Source of the DNA: Costus lasius
Taxonomy: Eukaryota; Streptophyta; Magnoliopsida; Zingiberales; Costaceae
Assembly: GCA_027563935.2 (NCBI GenBank)
Contig: CM050449.1
Location: 57,491,949-57,555,948, forward strand
Direction of reading: 5' to 3'
Length of the DNA stretch: 64,000 bases
Shown here: positions 47,084 to 57,543 of the stretch, piece by piece
Layout of the letters: every line of letters starts with the position of its first letter
How positions within the stretch are numbered: position 1 is the stretch's first letter
Notes under the pieces: model-generated
What the model saw: the letters and a program-made list of their open reading frames with translations, nothing else
Database searches by the model: none
What the model was told of the DNA's origin: nothing
Made by a program: the position numbers and the translations under genes

Positions 47084-48162
47084 TGTTGTTGTGTTGGCGC
47101 ATGATAAGTATGTTGAATGGTTGAATGATATTTCATCAAATCTTATACCTACTTGCGCGCAAACATTTAGATCTATATGCATCTACTATAAACCCTTAGA
47201 TGGGTTGATGGGGCTGAAGTCACCTCTAGGTTAGATCCATTAGTCTGATCAGACCATCTGACAGTCTAGATGGATCGACCAGATGGCACCTGTGCGCAAG
47301 CACTTGGTGGCCATAGGTCGATTGCATCTTAGGCGTGTAGCGAGGTCTGGTTGAGACAACCAGTGAACACTCTTGAGTTAGGCCCGGGGTCACACCCGCT
47401 TGCCAAACCTCTTGAAGGTGGTTCAGCCCTTGGGGCATGCATGGTTGACCATTAGGTCAACTCGGGTCAGTTAGGACTCGGTGCATGCAAGGGCACAGGA
47501 TCTAACTAGATGGATGAGTGGATCCCTATCAATGGACCATTGTAAGGTTGTAGGGCTCATAAGGAAATTAAAATTGATGCCATGGGGTTTTCAAAACTTT
47601 TAATTTCAAGATGATTGGATCACATGTTGATTGAACCATATGCTTGTTTATTTAGTCTTATGTGGGTTGCCCAATTGTGTGCTGTGCTGGGGCCTGCGTG
47701 CCTGGACTTAAAAATTGTAAATTAATTTGTGATCTGCGAATCACATTGTACTTAATTTATAATATGTTGTTGACCTGTGAGTCAACCTTGTCTAGATAGA
47801 TCAAATGTACTTTGATTAGACAAGAACAAAGGCACACATCCAAGAGGGGCATTCACCTGGTGGTGCACCTGAGGTGCTCTTGGCGCTAGGGCACTGGGTT
47901 GGACCAGATGAGATGCCATGAAGCTCAAGTGAAGACTTAAGTAATATTAAGGTCTTACTAGGGTTCATGGGCTTTTACCACATAAGATCATGCTTTCTAC
48001 TTATTGCTAATAATTAGAATTGCATATTTATGTTTATCTTCTGCTATAGCCATAGGACATGCCTGATAGTAAGAAGATAAAAGACCGTTAAAATCCAACG
48101 CTAACATATCAAGCTCATAAGCCTTCTGACGCGAAACCTCACCTTTCTGACTATCGTTGGAG

Positions 48163-48609
48163 CCGTGTTGAACCCACTCAGTGGGCACGTCCATCTATCT
48201 TCAGACGGTGCTGGATTTCACCTGCGTGTTACAGAGTTGGGATTTATCCCCTCTCGTTGCTCAGCATAGCACGTGGTGGTCCAGGGAGTAGGTCAGGTCA
48301 ACTTGACCATGTAGACTACATATGTGGCGCATATAGTAGCACATGGAGGCAGCCATCTCTGGGATCAGAGACTGTGTTGTACCAACTCAGTTGGCACAGT
48401 CTGCTGGATTGCCAAGATGAAGGGGAATCGCACGGGTTAGCGATTGGCTGGGACAGCCTACCAGAAACTAGTGCTTGTCATCTCTGTGCATCTTATCTCG
48501 CCTGAGCGGGACGCGGAGACCAAGTATGAAATCTGGATCCCATCTCACTAAAAGAGTGTTTACTCTTTCGGACTGTTTACTGGATTTTTCAGTCAGACAA
48601 AATAGTGAG
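48163..48609 (+). ncRNA. Conserved hairpin set in the A leader
   Basis: HP1 (48164-48189) has outer CGTG/CACG, bulge TTGAA, inner CCCAC/GTGGG and loop TCA. HP2 (48372-48399) has outer CTGTG/CACAG, bulge TTGTA, inner CCAAC/GTTGG and loop TCA. A stem AATCGC/GCGATT lies at 48426-48445. HP3 (48482-48518) has outer CTCTGTG/CGCGGAG, bulge CATCTTA, inner TCTCGC/GCGGGA and loop CTGA. A three-way junction (48544-48609) has a base CTCACTA/TAGTGAG and arms AAAGAGT/ACTCTTT and GACTG/CAGTC. F keeps the same pairing with different bases. The whole set lies inside the predicted intron, so only unspliced RNA would carry it. Confidence 0.62.
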
Positions 48610-48703
48610 AAAAGAATCTTTCTTAAGTCCTGGATTGATTCTGAAACATTGATACTGACCTTGCTGTTCTTGCTTGTTGTAGATTCCTGCAGCAACGAAC
48701 ACC

Positions 48704-51700
48704 ATGAGCTTCAATGTGCGATCCCTACTGGAAAGGGAGAAGTTTGCTGGGCCGAACTTCTCTGACTGGTTCGGACACCTTAAGATTGTTCTTAAGGCAG
48801 AGAGGAAACTGTATGTCCTCGAGACGGCGATACCGCCGCAGCCCGCTCCGAACGCCGCAAGGGCGGTTCGGGATGCCTACGAAAAGCACGTCAATGATAG
48901 CATTGATGTCGCTTGCCTGATGCTAGCGTCTATGACGCCACCGCTGCAGCGTCAGCATGAGGATATGTCGGCTATAGAGATTATAGCGAACCTCAAGATG
49001 CTGTATGCTGCACAGGCGAGGACAGAACGCTATAATCTGACGAAGCTCTTCTTTCAGAGCAAACTGGCTGAAGGGAGCCCAGTGGGAGCTCACGTGCTCA
49101 AGATGATTGGGCACAAGGAGGCTCTGGAGAAACTGGGGCATACCATCAACCAGGAGCTTGCTGTGGACATTATTCTGCAGTCTCTTCCGCCCTCTTTCGA
49201 TGCGTTCATTATTAACTTTAATATGAACAAGATCGATTGTACGCCGGCAGAGCTGCTGAATATGCTCTTGACCACTGAGGAAACTCTGAAGGGTAAGCCT
49301 TCAACCTCTGTCTTGATGGTTCCTTCTAGGAACAAGAAGAAGGGGAAGAAGGGCAAGGCCCCTGTCAAGAATTACAGCAAGGCCCTGAAACAGAAGGTGA
49401 AGCGGTCGAAGGATAACAGGTGTTTCCACTGTGGCCAGCTGGGTCACTGGAAAAAGGACTGTAAAGCGCTCCAAGGAGATAAGAGGGGAAGCATCGCTTC
49501 TGGCTCAGGTATATATGTGACTGAGGTCATGTTATCTTCTTCTACCATTTCATGGGTGTTGGACACTGCATGTGGAGTTCACATTTGTTCAAATGTACAG
49601 GAACTCAAGAGAAGAAGGCAGGTGGGACAGCATGAGGTAGACCTACGAGTTGGAAACGGGGCACGGGTTGCTGCTGTTGCTGTAGGAGACTATTTCATTT
49701 CTTTACCATCTGGCGTTGAATTAGAATTAAACAATTGTTATTTTGTACCGAGTATTACCAAGAATATTATCTCTATTCCTGCTCTTGTCAGGAAAGGATT
49801 TGCCTTTGAATGCAATATTTCAAAGTGTGTTTTATCTCATGATAATATTGTGTATGCAACTGGTTCAATTAACAATGGGTTATACATGTTGGACATGGAA
49901 AATTCTATACAAAACATTGATAATAAGAAAGCCAAGTATGCTGATGACAGCACCTTGCTATGGCATAGTCGTTTAGGCCATATAAACGAGAAGCGCATTA
50001 AGCGGTTGCATGATCATGGACTGCTGGGATCATTCTCCTATGAGGAGATTGATACATGCAAAGCTTGTTTGATGGGTAAAATGACGAAGTCACCTTTTTC
50101 TAACAAAGGTCAAAGGACTTCAGGTTTACTTGACCTTATACACAGTGATGTGTGTGGGCCATTTAGTAAACATGCCAGAGGTGGCTATCAGTACTTCATT
50201 ACCTTTACTGATGATTTCAGTAGGTATGGGTATGTCTATTTAATGAGACATAAAAGTGAATCTTTTGACAAGTTCAGAGAGTTCAAAAATGAAGTACAAA
50301 ATCAGTTAGGCCGAAATATCAAGGCACTTCGTTCTGATCGAGGTGGAGAATACCTGAGTCATACGTTTACTGACTATCTGAAGGAGTGTGGGATTATCTC
50401 ACAGCTCACTCCGCTAGGAACACCGCAATGGAATGGTGTGTCCGAGAGGAGAAATAGAACGTTACTAGACATGGTTCGTTCTATGATGAGTCAGGCTACT
50501 CTTCCATACTCCTTTTGGGGTTTTGCACTGGAAACAGCTGCAAAGGTACTAAACCGAGTGCCATCCAAGGCAGTTTCAAAGACGCCATATGAACTATGGT
50601 ATGGGAAACAGCCAAGCTTGACATTTATCAGGATCTGGGGTTGCGAGGCTTATGTCAAAAAGCTCGCCTCTGGGAAACTAGAGAGCAGATCTGAAAAATG
50701 TATCTTTGTCGGTTACCCTAAGGAAACTAAGGGTTATTATTTCTACGATCCCAAAGAGAACAAGGTGTTTGTTGCTCGGACGGCCATATTTCTTGAGAAG
50801 GAATTTCTTCTGCAAGAGGCCAGTGGGAGAGAAATAAAGCTGGATGAGAATCCAGAAGAAGGACAAAGTAGTCAAGCACAGTTGGATGAGCCTGAGCCGG
50901 TAAATCAGGTTATTGAGCAACCTGAGGCTCAAATATCACGGGAACCGCGAAGATCGGGTAGGATCCGTCGACAGCCTGAGCGCTATGACGGAGTCTACAT
51001 CATTGATAATGATGAACCCCTCACTTATGCGGATGCGGTCAGTGGACCGGAGTCAGCTAGATGGCTTGAAGCTATGCGAGCCGAGATGGACTCCATGTCA
51101 GATAACCAAGTCTGGGATTTGGTTGATCCGCCTCCGGGAGTAATCCCTATAGGCTGTAAATGGATCTTCAAGAAGAAGATTGACATGGATGGTAACGTGG
51201 TTACCTATAAAGGCAGGCTAGTTGCGAAAGGTTTCAAACAAATCTACGGGATAGATTATGATGAAACTTTCTCACCTGTAGCCATGTTTAAGTCTATTCG
51301 GATTCTTTTCGCGATAGCAGCATATTACGATTATGAGATCTGGCAGATGGATGTGAAAACAGCTTTCCTTAATGGAAATCTGGATGAGGATGTGTATATG
51401 ACACAACCGGAAGGTTTCACTAATCCAGCAGATCGTCATAAAATATGCAAGTTAAAGAAGTCCATTTATGGACTTAAACAAGCATCAAGAAGCTGGAATA
51501 TTCGTTTTGATGAATCAATCTCTGAGTTTGGTTTCATCAAGAACGAAGATGACCCGTGTGTATATAAAAGGTTTAGTGGGAGCGTAATTACATTCCTAAT
51601 CCTCTACGTCGATGATATCTTAATCATTGGAAATGATATTCCTGAACTGCATGCTGTTAAGGCATGGTTAGGAAAATGTTTCCAGATGAAAGATTTAGGA

Positions 51701-52588
51701 GAAGCAGCCTATGTATTAGGTGTGAAGATCTACCGGGATAGATCTAAAAGGCTTCTCGGGCTGTGCCAGAGCACTTACATCGATAAGGTCCTGGAGAGAT
51801 TCCATTTAGAGAATTCTAAACGTGGATATCTTCCAGTCAGACATGGTCTGAATCTTTCAAAGAGTCAGTGTCCACAAACACAGACTGAGAAAGATGAAAT
51901 GGACAATACGCCTTATGCTTCGGCTATTGGGTCCATTATGTATGCGATGTTATGTACTCGCCCAGACGTCGCTTACGGGTTAAGCGTGACCAGTCGATTC
52001 CAAAGTAATCCAGGTTTGGCGCACTGGATTGCAGTCAAGAACATTTTAAAATATCTGCGGAGGACCAAAGATATGTTCTTGATATATGGTGGTCAGGAAG
52101 AACTCAGTATAGAGGGATATACTGACGCTTCGTTCCAGTCGGACCAGGATGATTTCCGATCGCAGTCAGGCTATATTTTTAGCTTGAATGGTGGAGCAGT
52201 GGTGTGGAAGAGTTTCAAACAGTCAACTGTTGCTGATTCCACAACAGAAGCCGAGTATGTTGCAGCCTCGGAAGCATCCAAGGAGGCAGTGTGGATTCGT
52301 AAGTTCGTGAGAGAACTTGGTGTCGTTCCTTCGAGTGCTGATCCTTTGGTTATCTTCTGTGATAACACTGGAGCCATCGCACAAGCAAAGGAACCGCGGT
52401 CGCACCAGAAGTCCAAGCACATACAGAGACGGTTTCACTTGATCCGGGAGATCATTGATCGTGGCGAGATCAAAATATGCAAGGTTCATACAGATGACAA
52501 TCTGGCAGACCCGCTTACCAAGCCTCTGGCGCAGCAGAAGCATGAGAAGCACTGTAATAATATGGGTTTGAGATTTCTCAACCATTAG
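48704..52588 (+). CDS. Copia gag-pol polyprotein, intact (element A)
   Basis: 1294 residues, uninterrupted. Gag (UBN2-type) comes first, with a CCHC knuckle at 240-253. Protease has DTA at 287-289. The pre-integrase HHCC is W-H421...H426 and C452/C455. Integrase has D482, D545 and E581. The hinge contains an RRSGRIRR basic stretch near 760. RT has YVDD at 968-971, and RNase H has D1141, TEAEY near 1183 and D1220. It differs from the I protein at only a few residues, for example in the protease-integrase linker. The product would self-cleave, form a cytoplasmic particle, copy the RNA and integrate the DNA. Gag and pol share one frame, so no frameshift is needed. The ATG at 48704 may be internal if the LTR mini-exon is used. 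Confidence 0.95.
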   Translation: MSFNVRSLLEREKFAGPNFSDWFGHLKIVLKAERKLYVLETAIPPQPAPNAARAVRDAYEKHVNDSIDVACLMLASMTPPLQRQHEDMSAIEIIANLKMLYAAQARTERYNLTKLFFQSKLAEGSPVGAHVLKMIGHKEALEKLGHTINQELAVDIILQSLPPSFDAFIINFNMNKIDCTPAELLNMLLTTEETLKGKPSTSVLMVPSRNKKKGKKGKAPVKNYSKALKQKVKRSKDNRCFHCGQLGHWKKDCKALQGDKRGSIASGSGIYVTEVMLSSSTISWVLDTACGVHICSNVQELKRRRQVGQHEVDLRVGNGARVAAVAVGDYFISLPSGVELELNNCYFVPSITKNIISIPALVRKGFAFECNISKCVLSHDNIVYATGSINNGLYMLDMENSIQNIDNKKAKYADDSTLLWHSRLGHINEKRIKRLHDHGLLGSFSYEEIDTCKACLMGKMTKSPFSNKGQRTSGLLDLIHSDVCGPFSKHARGGYQYFITFTDDFSRYGYVYLMRHKSESFDKFREFKNEVQNQLGRNIKALRSDRGGEYLSHTFTDYLKECGIISQLTPLGTPQWNGVSERRNRTLLDMVRSMMSQATLPYSFWGFALETAAKVLNRVPSKAVSKTPYELWYGKQPSLTFIRIWGCEAYVKKLASGKLESRSEKCIFVGYPKETKGYYFYDPKENKVFVARTAIFLEKEFLLQEASGREIKLDENPEEGQSSQAQLDEPEPVNQVIEQPEAQISREPRRSGRIRRQPERYDGVYIIDNDEPLTYADAVSGPESARWLEAMRAEMDSMSDNQVWDLVDPPPGVIPIGCKWIFKKKIDMDGNVVTYKGRLVAKGFKQIYGIDYDETFSPVAMFKSIRILFAIAAYYDYEIWQMDVKTAFLNGNLDEDVYMTQPEGFTNPADRHKICKLKKSIYGLKQASRSWNIRFDESISEFGFIKNEDDPCVYKRFSGSVITFLILYVDDILIIGNDIPELHAVKAWLGKCFQMKDLGEAAYVLGVKIYRDRSKRLLGLCQSTYIDKVLERFHLENSKRGYLPVRHGLNLSKSQCPQTQTEKDEMDNTPYASAIGSIMYAMLCTRPDVAYGLSVTSRFQSNPGLAHWIAVKNILKYLRRTKDMFLIYGGQEELSIEGYTDASFQSDQDDFRSQSGYIFSLNGGAVVWKSFKQSTVADSTTEAEYVAASEASKEAVWIRKFVRELGVVPSSADPLVIFCDNTGAIAQAKEPRSHQKSKHIQRRFHLIREIIDRGEIKICKVHTDDNLADPLTKPLAQQKHEKHCNNMGLRFLNH

Positions 52589-52596
52589 ATTAAGTG

Positions 52597-52608
52597 CAAG
52601 TGGGAGAT
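52597..52608 (+). other. A polypurine tract
   Basis: CAAGTGGGAGAT directly before the 3' LTR TG. It is the plus-strand primer site. Confidence 0.85.
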
Positions 52609-54340
52609 TGTTGGGGTATGCCCTTAAGGCTAATGTTTGAGGCCTTGGGATTGTAAAAGTATCATGTAATAAACTCTTATGTTTATAAAAGGCATGGTTA
52701 TTATTCAGGTTGTTACCTTGTCTGCTGTAATAAGTGTACTTCTGAATAATGTCTCAAAGCTGTTCAGCTAGGCTGACAGGCTATAAGTCCTTAGTCGAGA
52801 TATCTTGGTGAACATGAGACAGCCTTGATATGATTGAGACTGATATGAGTGCTACTCCTATAGGATGCTTCGAGCATGGAATAAGATGTAGACTCATGGG
52901 TACATTGGATGTACTGGACAGACCCTACTGGGATATTCCATTGCTTGTCACAATGTGAATGATCCTTGTAAGCAGCAAGTGGCACATGTCCTTTGACTTG
53001 AGATCACTTGTGTTTCTAAATGATGATTGTCATTGTTTTGAGGTAGTTCAATATCATTTGAAACATAATGATTATAGACTATCTTGGATGGTGAGCTTGA
53101 GTCAGGTTAGGGCACTTGTGATAGATAAAGGATTGCCGTCTCCTTGTTCAAGGAGTGTGATGTTCTAAAGGGGCCCCCCCTCTATAAGAGATGATTGAGA
53201 AAGTGTATGGCCATACCCAGATGACAGTGTTCATCTGATCTAATCATGCTCATAGTATTGGAGTTACAGGCTTGACATGCTTGTCCAATAAGAACATCCA
53301 GTGGCAAAGGAAACATGCATGCCTCGTGAGTTTGATTCACACTTGTGCTATGGTTTGGGAGTAGTCTTGGAAGACTCTTTCCTTTATATCGGGAGACAGT
53401 GATGTGTTGCTAGATACCCCTCACTGATCGTGATAACGTGAGTTATCGTTACCGACATTTAAAGGAAACCCTCAGGGTCACACAAATTGGAGATATGGCT
53501 TACTTGAGTAAGATCGTGTGGACTGAATTGTTTGGGTTCAGTTTAAAGGGATTTAATCTCTGATTGTAAGTGAGATCTGGTCTGATCATGTTTGATTGAT
53601 TAGGGCTTGAGATCGGTAAGCTTCGATCGAGAGAGATGATGCTAGATCGGTGAGATCAAGAGCATCAGGAGATGAACGGTTAGATCTTGAACCATTAGGT
53701 TCATAGATGGTCTAGACCATTTATTGGCTTGGCTTGGGTTAATTGGTCTTGGACCAAACCGACATTGAACCGGCTCATGGATGAGCGCATGGTTCATGTA
53801 AGGTGAGTTAAGGGCTTGGTTCACTTGGCGTGAACGCTTAAGCCTTCAACACATTCCATATTTGGAATTCGGTTTTCAAATGGGATGTGTGTAACGCCTC
53901 CACATAAGTGTGGGAGGTTACTCACTTGTTGAATGCGCTTGTGAAGGCTTCTCCAATTTTCGGTGAAGCACGACAAGGACGAAGACAAGGAAAAGGAGTC
54001 TCGCCAAGCAAGCTATTCTCTCCCTTCCATACGGCAAAGAACCTTGAAGCCTTGCTAGCACAAGGACGACAAGGTGTAGGCCATTTTTCTTCTTGTGTGT
54101 GGCACACTTTGGAGGAGAACCCTATCGTTCTCTAGCTTCCAAGCCGACTCCTTCCCATGGCCATGGTAACGAATCTCTCACTTGTTATTCAAGTTGATTA
54201 TATGAAAGTATAGAATGTGATCTTATGTGGAAACCCTAATTCCGCTGCTATGAGAAAGAAAGATATGACTTGCGCCCCCCTCATGAAAGGGGTTCTTCTC
54301 ACAATAGGGTTTGCGCTCCCCTCTTGAAAGGGTTCCATCA
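52609..54340 (+). repeat. A 3' LTR
   Basis: 1732 bases, a near-identical copy of 45121-46852, with CTTGG after the terminal CA. After the duplication the B coding sequence resumes. Confidence 0.95.
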
Positions 54341-54345
54341 CTTGG

Positions 54346-54613
54346 TGTTATTCCTTCGAGTGCAGATCCATTGGTTATCTTCTGTGATAACACTGGAGCA
54401 ATAGCACAAGCAAGGGAACCACGGTCACACCAGAAGTCCAAGCACATACAAAGAAGGTTTCACTTGATTCGGGAGATCATAGATCGAGGAGAGATCAAGA
54501 TCTGCAAGATTCATACAGATGACAATCTAGCTGACCCGCTTACAAAGCCTCTGGCGCAGCAGAAGCATGAGAAGCATTGTAATAATATGGGTTTGAGATT
54601 TCTCAACCATTAG
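54346..54613 (+). pseudogene. B gag-pol, part 2 (RNase H C-terminus)
   Basis: Continues the B polyprotein after A and the second CTTGG. It contains the IFCDNTGAI RNase H motif, the HIQRRFHLIREII stretch and ends LRFLNH with TAG at 54611. The interrupted protein resumes exactly where it was cut, which confirms the nesting. The polypurine tract at 54622-54633 follows. Confidence 0.93.
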
Positions 54614-54633
54614 ATTAAGTGCAAGTGGGAGAT

Positions 54634-55844
54634 TGTTGGGGTATGCCCTTAAGGATAATGTTTGAGGCCTTGGGTTATTATCAGTATCATGTATAAACTT
54701 TATGTTTATAAAGGCAATGGTTGTTATTCAGGTTGTTGCATTATCTGCTGCTATATGTATACTTCTGAATAATGTCTCTATGGTGTTCAGCTTGGCTGAC
54801 ATGCAGTATAGTCCTTAGTCGAGATATCTTGGTGAACATGAGACAGCCTTGATATGATTGAGACTAATATGTATTCTAATCTTATAGGATGCTTTGAGCA
54901 TGGAATAAGATGTAGACTCATAGGTACATTGGATGTACTGGACAGACCCTACTTAGGATATTCAATTGTTTGTCACAATGTGAATAATCCTTATATGCAA
55001 ACAAGTGGCATATTTCCTCTGACTTGAGATCACTTGTGTTTCTAAATGATGATTGGCATTGTCTTGAGGTAGTTCAATATCATTTGAAATATAATGGTTA
55101 TAGACTATCTTGGATAATGAGCATGAGTCATGTTAGGGCACTAGTGATAGATATAGGATTGCCTTCTGCTTGTTTGGAGTGTGATGTTCTAAAGGGGCCC
55201 CCTGGATGAGATGATTGAGAAAGTGTATGGCCATACCCAGATGACTATGTTCATCTGATCTAATCATTCTCATCATATTGGAATTACAGGCTTGACACGC
55301 TTGTCCAATAAGAACGTCCAGTGGCAAAGGAAACATGTATGTCAAGTGAATTGGATTCACACTTGTGCTGTGGTTTGGGTGTAGTCTTGGAAGACTCTTT
55401 CCTTTATATCGGGAGACAGTGATGTGTTGCTAGATACCCCTCTCTGATCGTGATAACTTAAGTTATCGTTACCGACATTTAAAGGAAACCCTTAGGGTCG
55501 CACAATTTGATGATATGGCTTTCTTATGTCAGATCGTGTGGACTGAATTGTTTAGGTTCAGTTTAAAGGAGTTTAAACTCTGATTGTAAGTGAGATCTAG
55601 TCTGATCATGTTTGATTGATTAGGGCTTGAGATCGGTAAGCTTCGATCGAGAGAATTGATGCTTGATCCATGAGATCAAGAGCATCAAGAGATGTATGGT
55701 TAGATCTTGAGCCTTTTTGGTTTTGTATGATCTAAACCAAGTCTTGGTTTGATTTGGTCTTTGAACCAAATTCTATAGAACCGGTTCATTATATGAACGC
55801 ATGGTTCAAAGGGAGAAGAAGATGCGATCGGTTCACTTGGAGTG
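54634..55844 (+). repeat. B 3' LTR, first part
   Basis: The first 1.2 kb of the 3' LTR, matching 38030-39240. It is cut by C after GAGTG (55840-55844); the 5' LTR continues there with AACGCATC. The remaining 470 bases should lie beyond the right edge. Confidence 0.92.
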
Positions 55845-57543
55845 TGTTGGGGTATGCCCTTAAGGCTAATGTTTGAGGCCTTGGGATTGTAAGAGTATCA
55901 TGTATAAACTTTTAAGTTTATAAAAGCAATAGTTGTTATTCAGGTTGTTACCTTGTCTGCTGTAATAAGTGTACTACTGAATAATGTCTCAAAGCTGTTC
56001 AGCTAGGCTGACATGCAATAATGTCCTTAGTCGATATATCTTGGTGAACATGAGACAGCCTTGATATGGTTAAGACTAATATGTGTTCTAATCTTATAGG
56101 ATGCTTCGAGCATGGAATAAGATGTAGACTCATGGGTACATTGGATGTACTGGACAGACCCTACTAGGATATTCAATTGTTTGTCACAATGTGAATAATC
56201 CTTGAATGCTGCAAGTGGCACATTTCCTCTGACTTGAGATCACTTGTGTTTTCTAAATGATGATTGTCATTGTTTTGAGGTAGTTCAATATCATTTGAAA
56301 CATAATGGTTATAGACTATCTTGGATGGTGAGCTTGAGTCATGTTAGGGCACTAGTGATAGACATAGGATTGCCGTCTCCTTGTTTAAGGAGAGTGATGT
56401 TCTAAAGGGGCCCCCTGGATGAGATGATTGAGAGAGTGTATGGCCATACCCAGGTGACTGTGTTCATCTGATCTAATCATGCTCATCATATTGGAGCTAC
56501 AAGCTTGACACGCTTGTCCAATAAGAACATCCAGTGGCAAAGGAAACATGTTTGCCTTGTGAGTTGGATTCACACTTGAGCTATGTTTTGGGTGTAGTCT
56601 TGGAAGACTCTTTCCTTTATATCGGGAGACAGTGATGTGTTGCTAGATACCCCTCACTGATCGTGATAACGTAAGTTATCGTTACCGACATTTAAAGGAA
56701 ACCCTCAGGGTCGCACAATTTGATGATATGGCTTACTTAAGTCAGATCGTGTGGACTGAATTGTTTTGGTTCAGTTTAAAGGGATTTAAACTCTGATTGT
56801 AAGTGAGATCTGGTCTGATCATGTTTGATTGATTAGGGCTTGAGATCGGTAAGGTTCGATCGAGAGTGGTGATGCTAGATCGATCAGATCAGAAGCGTCA
56901 GATGATGAATGGTCAGATCTAGGACCTTGGGGTCTAATTCGATCTAGACTTAATGTTTGGGCTGATTTGGTTTAATCATTGAACCAAAGAAATTGAACCG
57001 GCTCATGGGTTGAGCGCATGGTTCATATGGGAGAAGAGAGATGCGCTTGGTTCACTTGGTGAACGCATAACGCATGTAGTCAAGGCATTGCTATTTTTGG
57101 AATGTTCGGTTTCAAAGAGGGAACGTTTCCACGTTCGGAAAAACGCCTCCTCTCTATTCTCCTCGCTCAATTCGCTCTTGGTTGAGACGACTCACGGCTT
57201 GCGTGGTAGAGGTCGACAACAAGAGGATTCGGCCAAGCGATCATCTCTTCATCCCTTCAACCGATCAAGAAATCTTTGGAGCCTTGCTAGCACAAGTCGC
57301 GCCAAAGAAGTAGGTCTTCTTCCTCTTGTGTGCGACAACCTTTGGAGGAGATCTCTCTTGCTTTCTTCTTCCAAGACTCCATCCAAGAGATGGCGACGGT
57401 ATGGATCCTTCTCTTATCTATCTAGACATTTGAAAGTTAATCATATGCGATATTAAGATCTATGAAAACCCTTCTTCCGCTTGCAAAATTTTATGCGCCA
57501 CCCCAATAGGGTTTTCGCCCCCCTCTCGAAAGGGGTTCCATCA
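55845..57543 (+). repeat. C 5' LTR
   Basis: 1699 bases from TGTTGGGG to TTCCATCA, the same subtype and length as solo LTR J. The mini-exon ATG-GCG-ACG is at 57390-57398 and the donor GTATGG begins at 57399. The 148-codon ORF at 57010-57456 is shared with J but not with other subtypes, so it is probably a chance ORF. Confidence 0.93.

Larger units (their letters stand above)
46853..48703 (+). other. A leader: PBS, predicted intron, structured RNA
   Basis: PBS TGGTATCAGAGC (46855-46866) is two bases inside the LTR and matches initiator tRNA-Met. A 28-bp minisatellite lies at 47000-47083, and hairpins lie at 48163-48609. The 3' end has a branch-point-like TACTGAC (48653-48659), a T/G-rich tract and TAG ending at 48682. 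The seven codons 48683-48703 (I-P-A-A-T-N-T) are open and in frame with the gag ATG. Confidence 0.65.
45121..54340 (+). mobile_element. Copia element A (family 1), intact, plus strand
   Basis: A 9220-base element inserted in the RNase H region of B, with the target duplication CTTGG at 45116-45120 and 54341-54345. Both LTRs are 1732 bases. I find three differences (45876 A versus G, 46157 T versus G, 46730 C versus T), about 99.8% identity. The gag-pol is uninterrupted. With I, it is one of two candidates for an autonomous, recently active copy. Confidence 0.95.
38030..55844 (+). mobile_element. Copia element B (family 1), split by A and C
   Basis: A plus-strand element with its 5' LTR, leader, gag-pol and 3' LTR start visible. 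Element A interrupts its RNase H region and element C interrupts its 3' LTR, so the end lies beyond the right edge. The left target copy is CATTC (38025-38029). In the shared part (about 1.2 kb) the two LTRs differ at about 7 positions by eye, roughly 0.6%, so B is older than A, as the nesting requires. Confidence 0.9.

Noticed and set aside
48704..52588. A programmed gag-pol frameshift signal
   Set aside because: Gag and pol are one continuous frame in A and I, so none is needed. How the gag excess is achieved is not visible.
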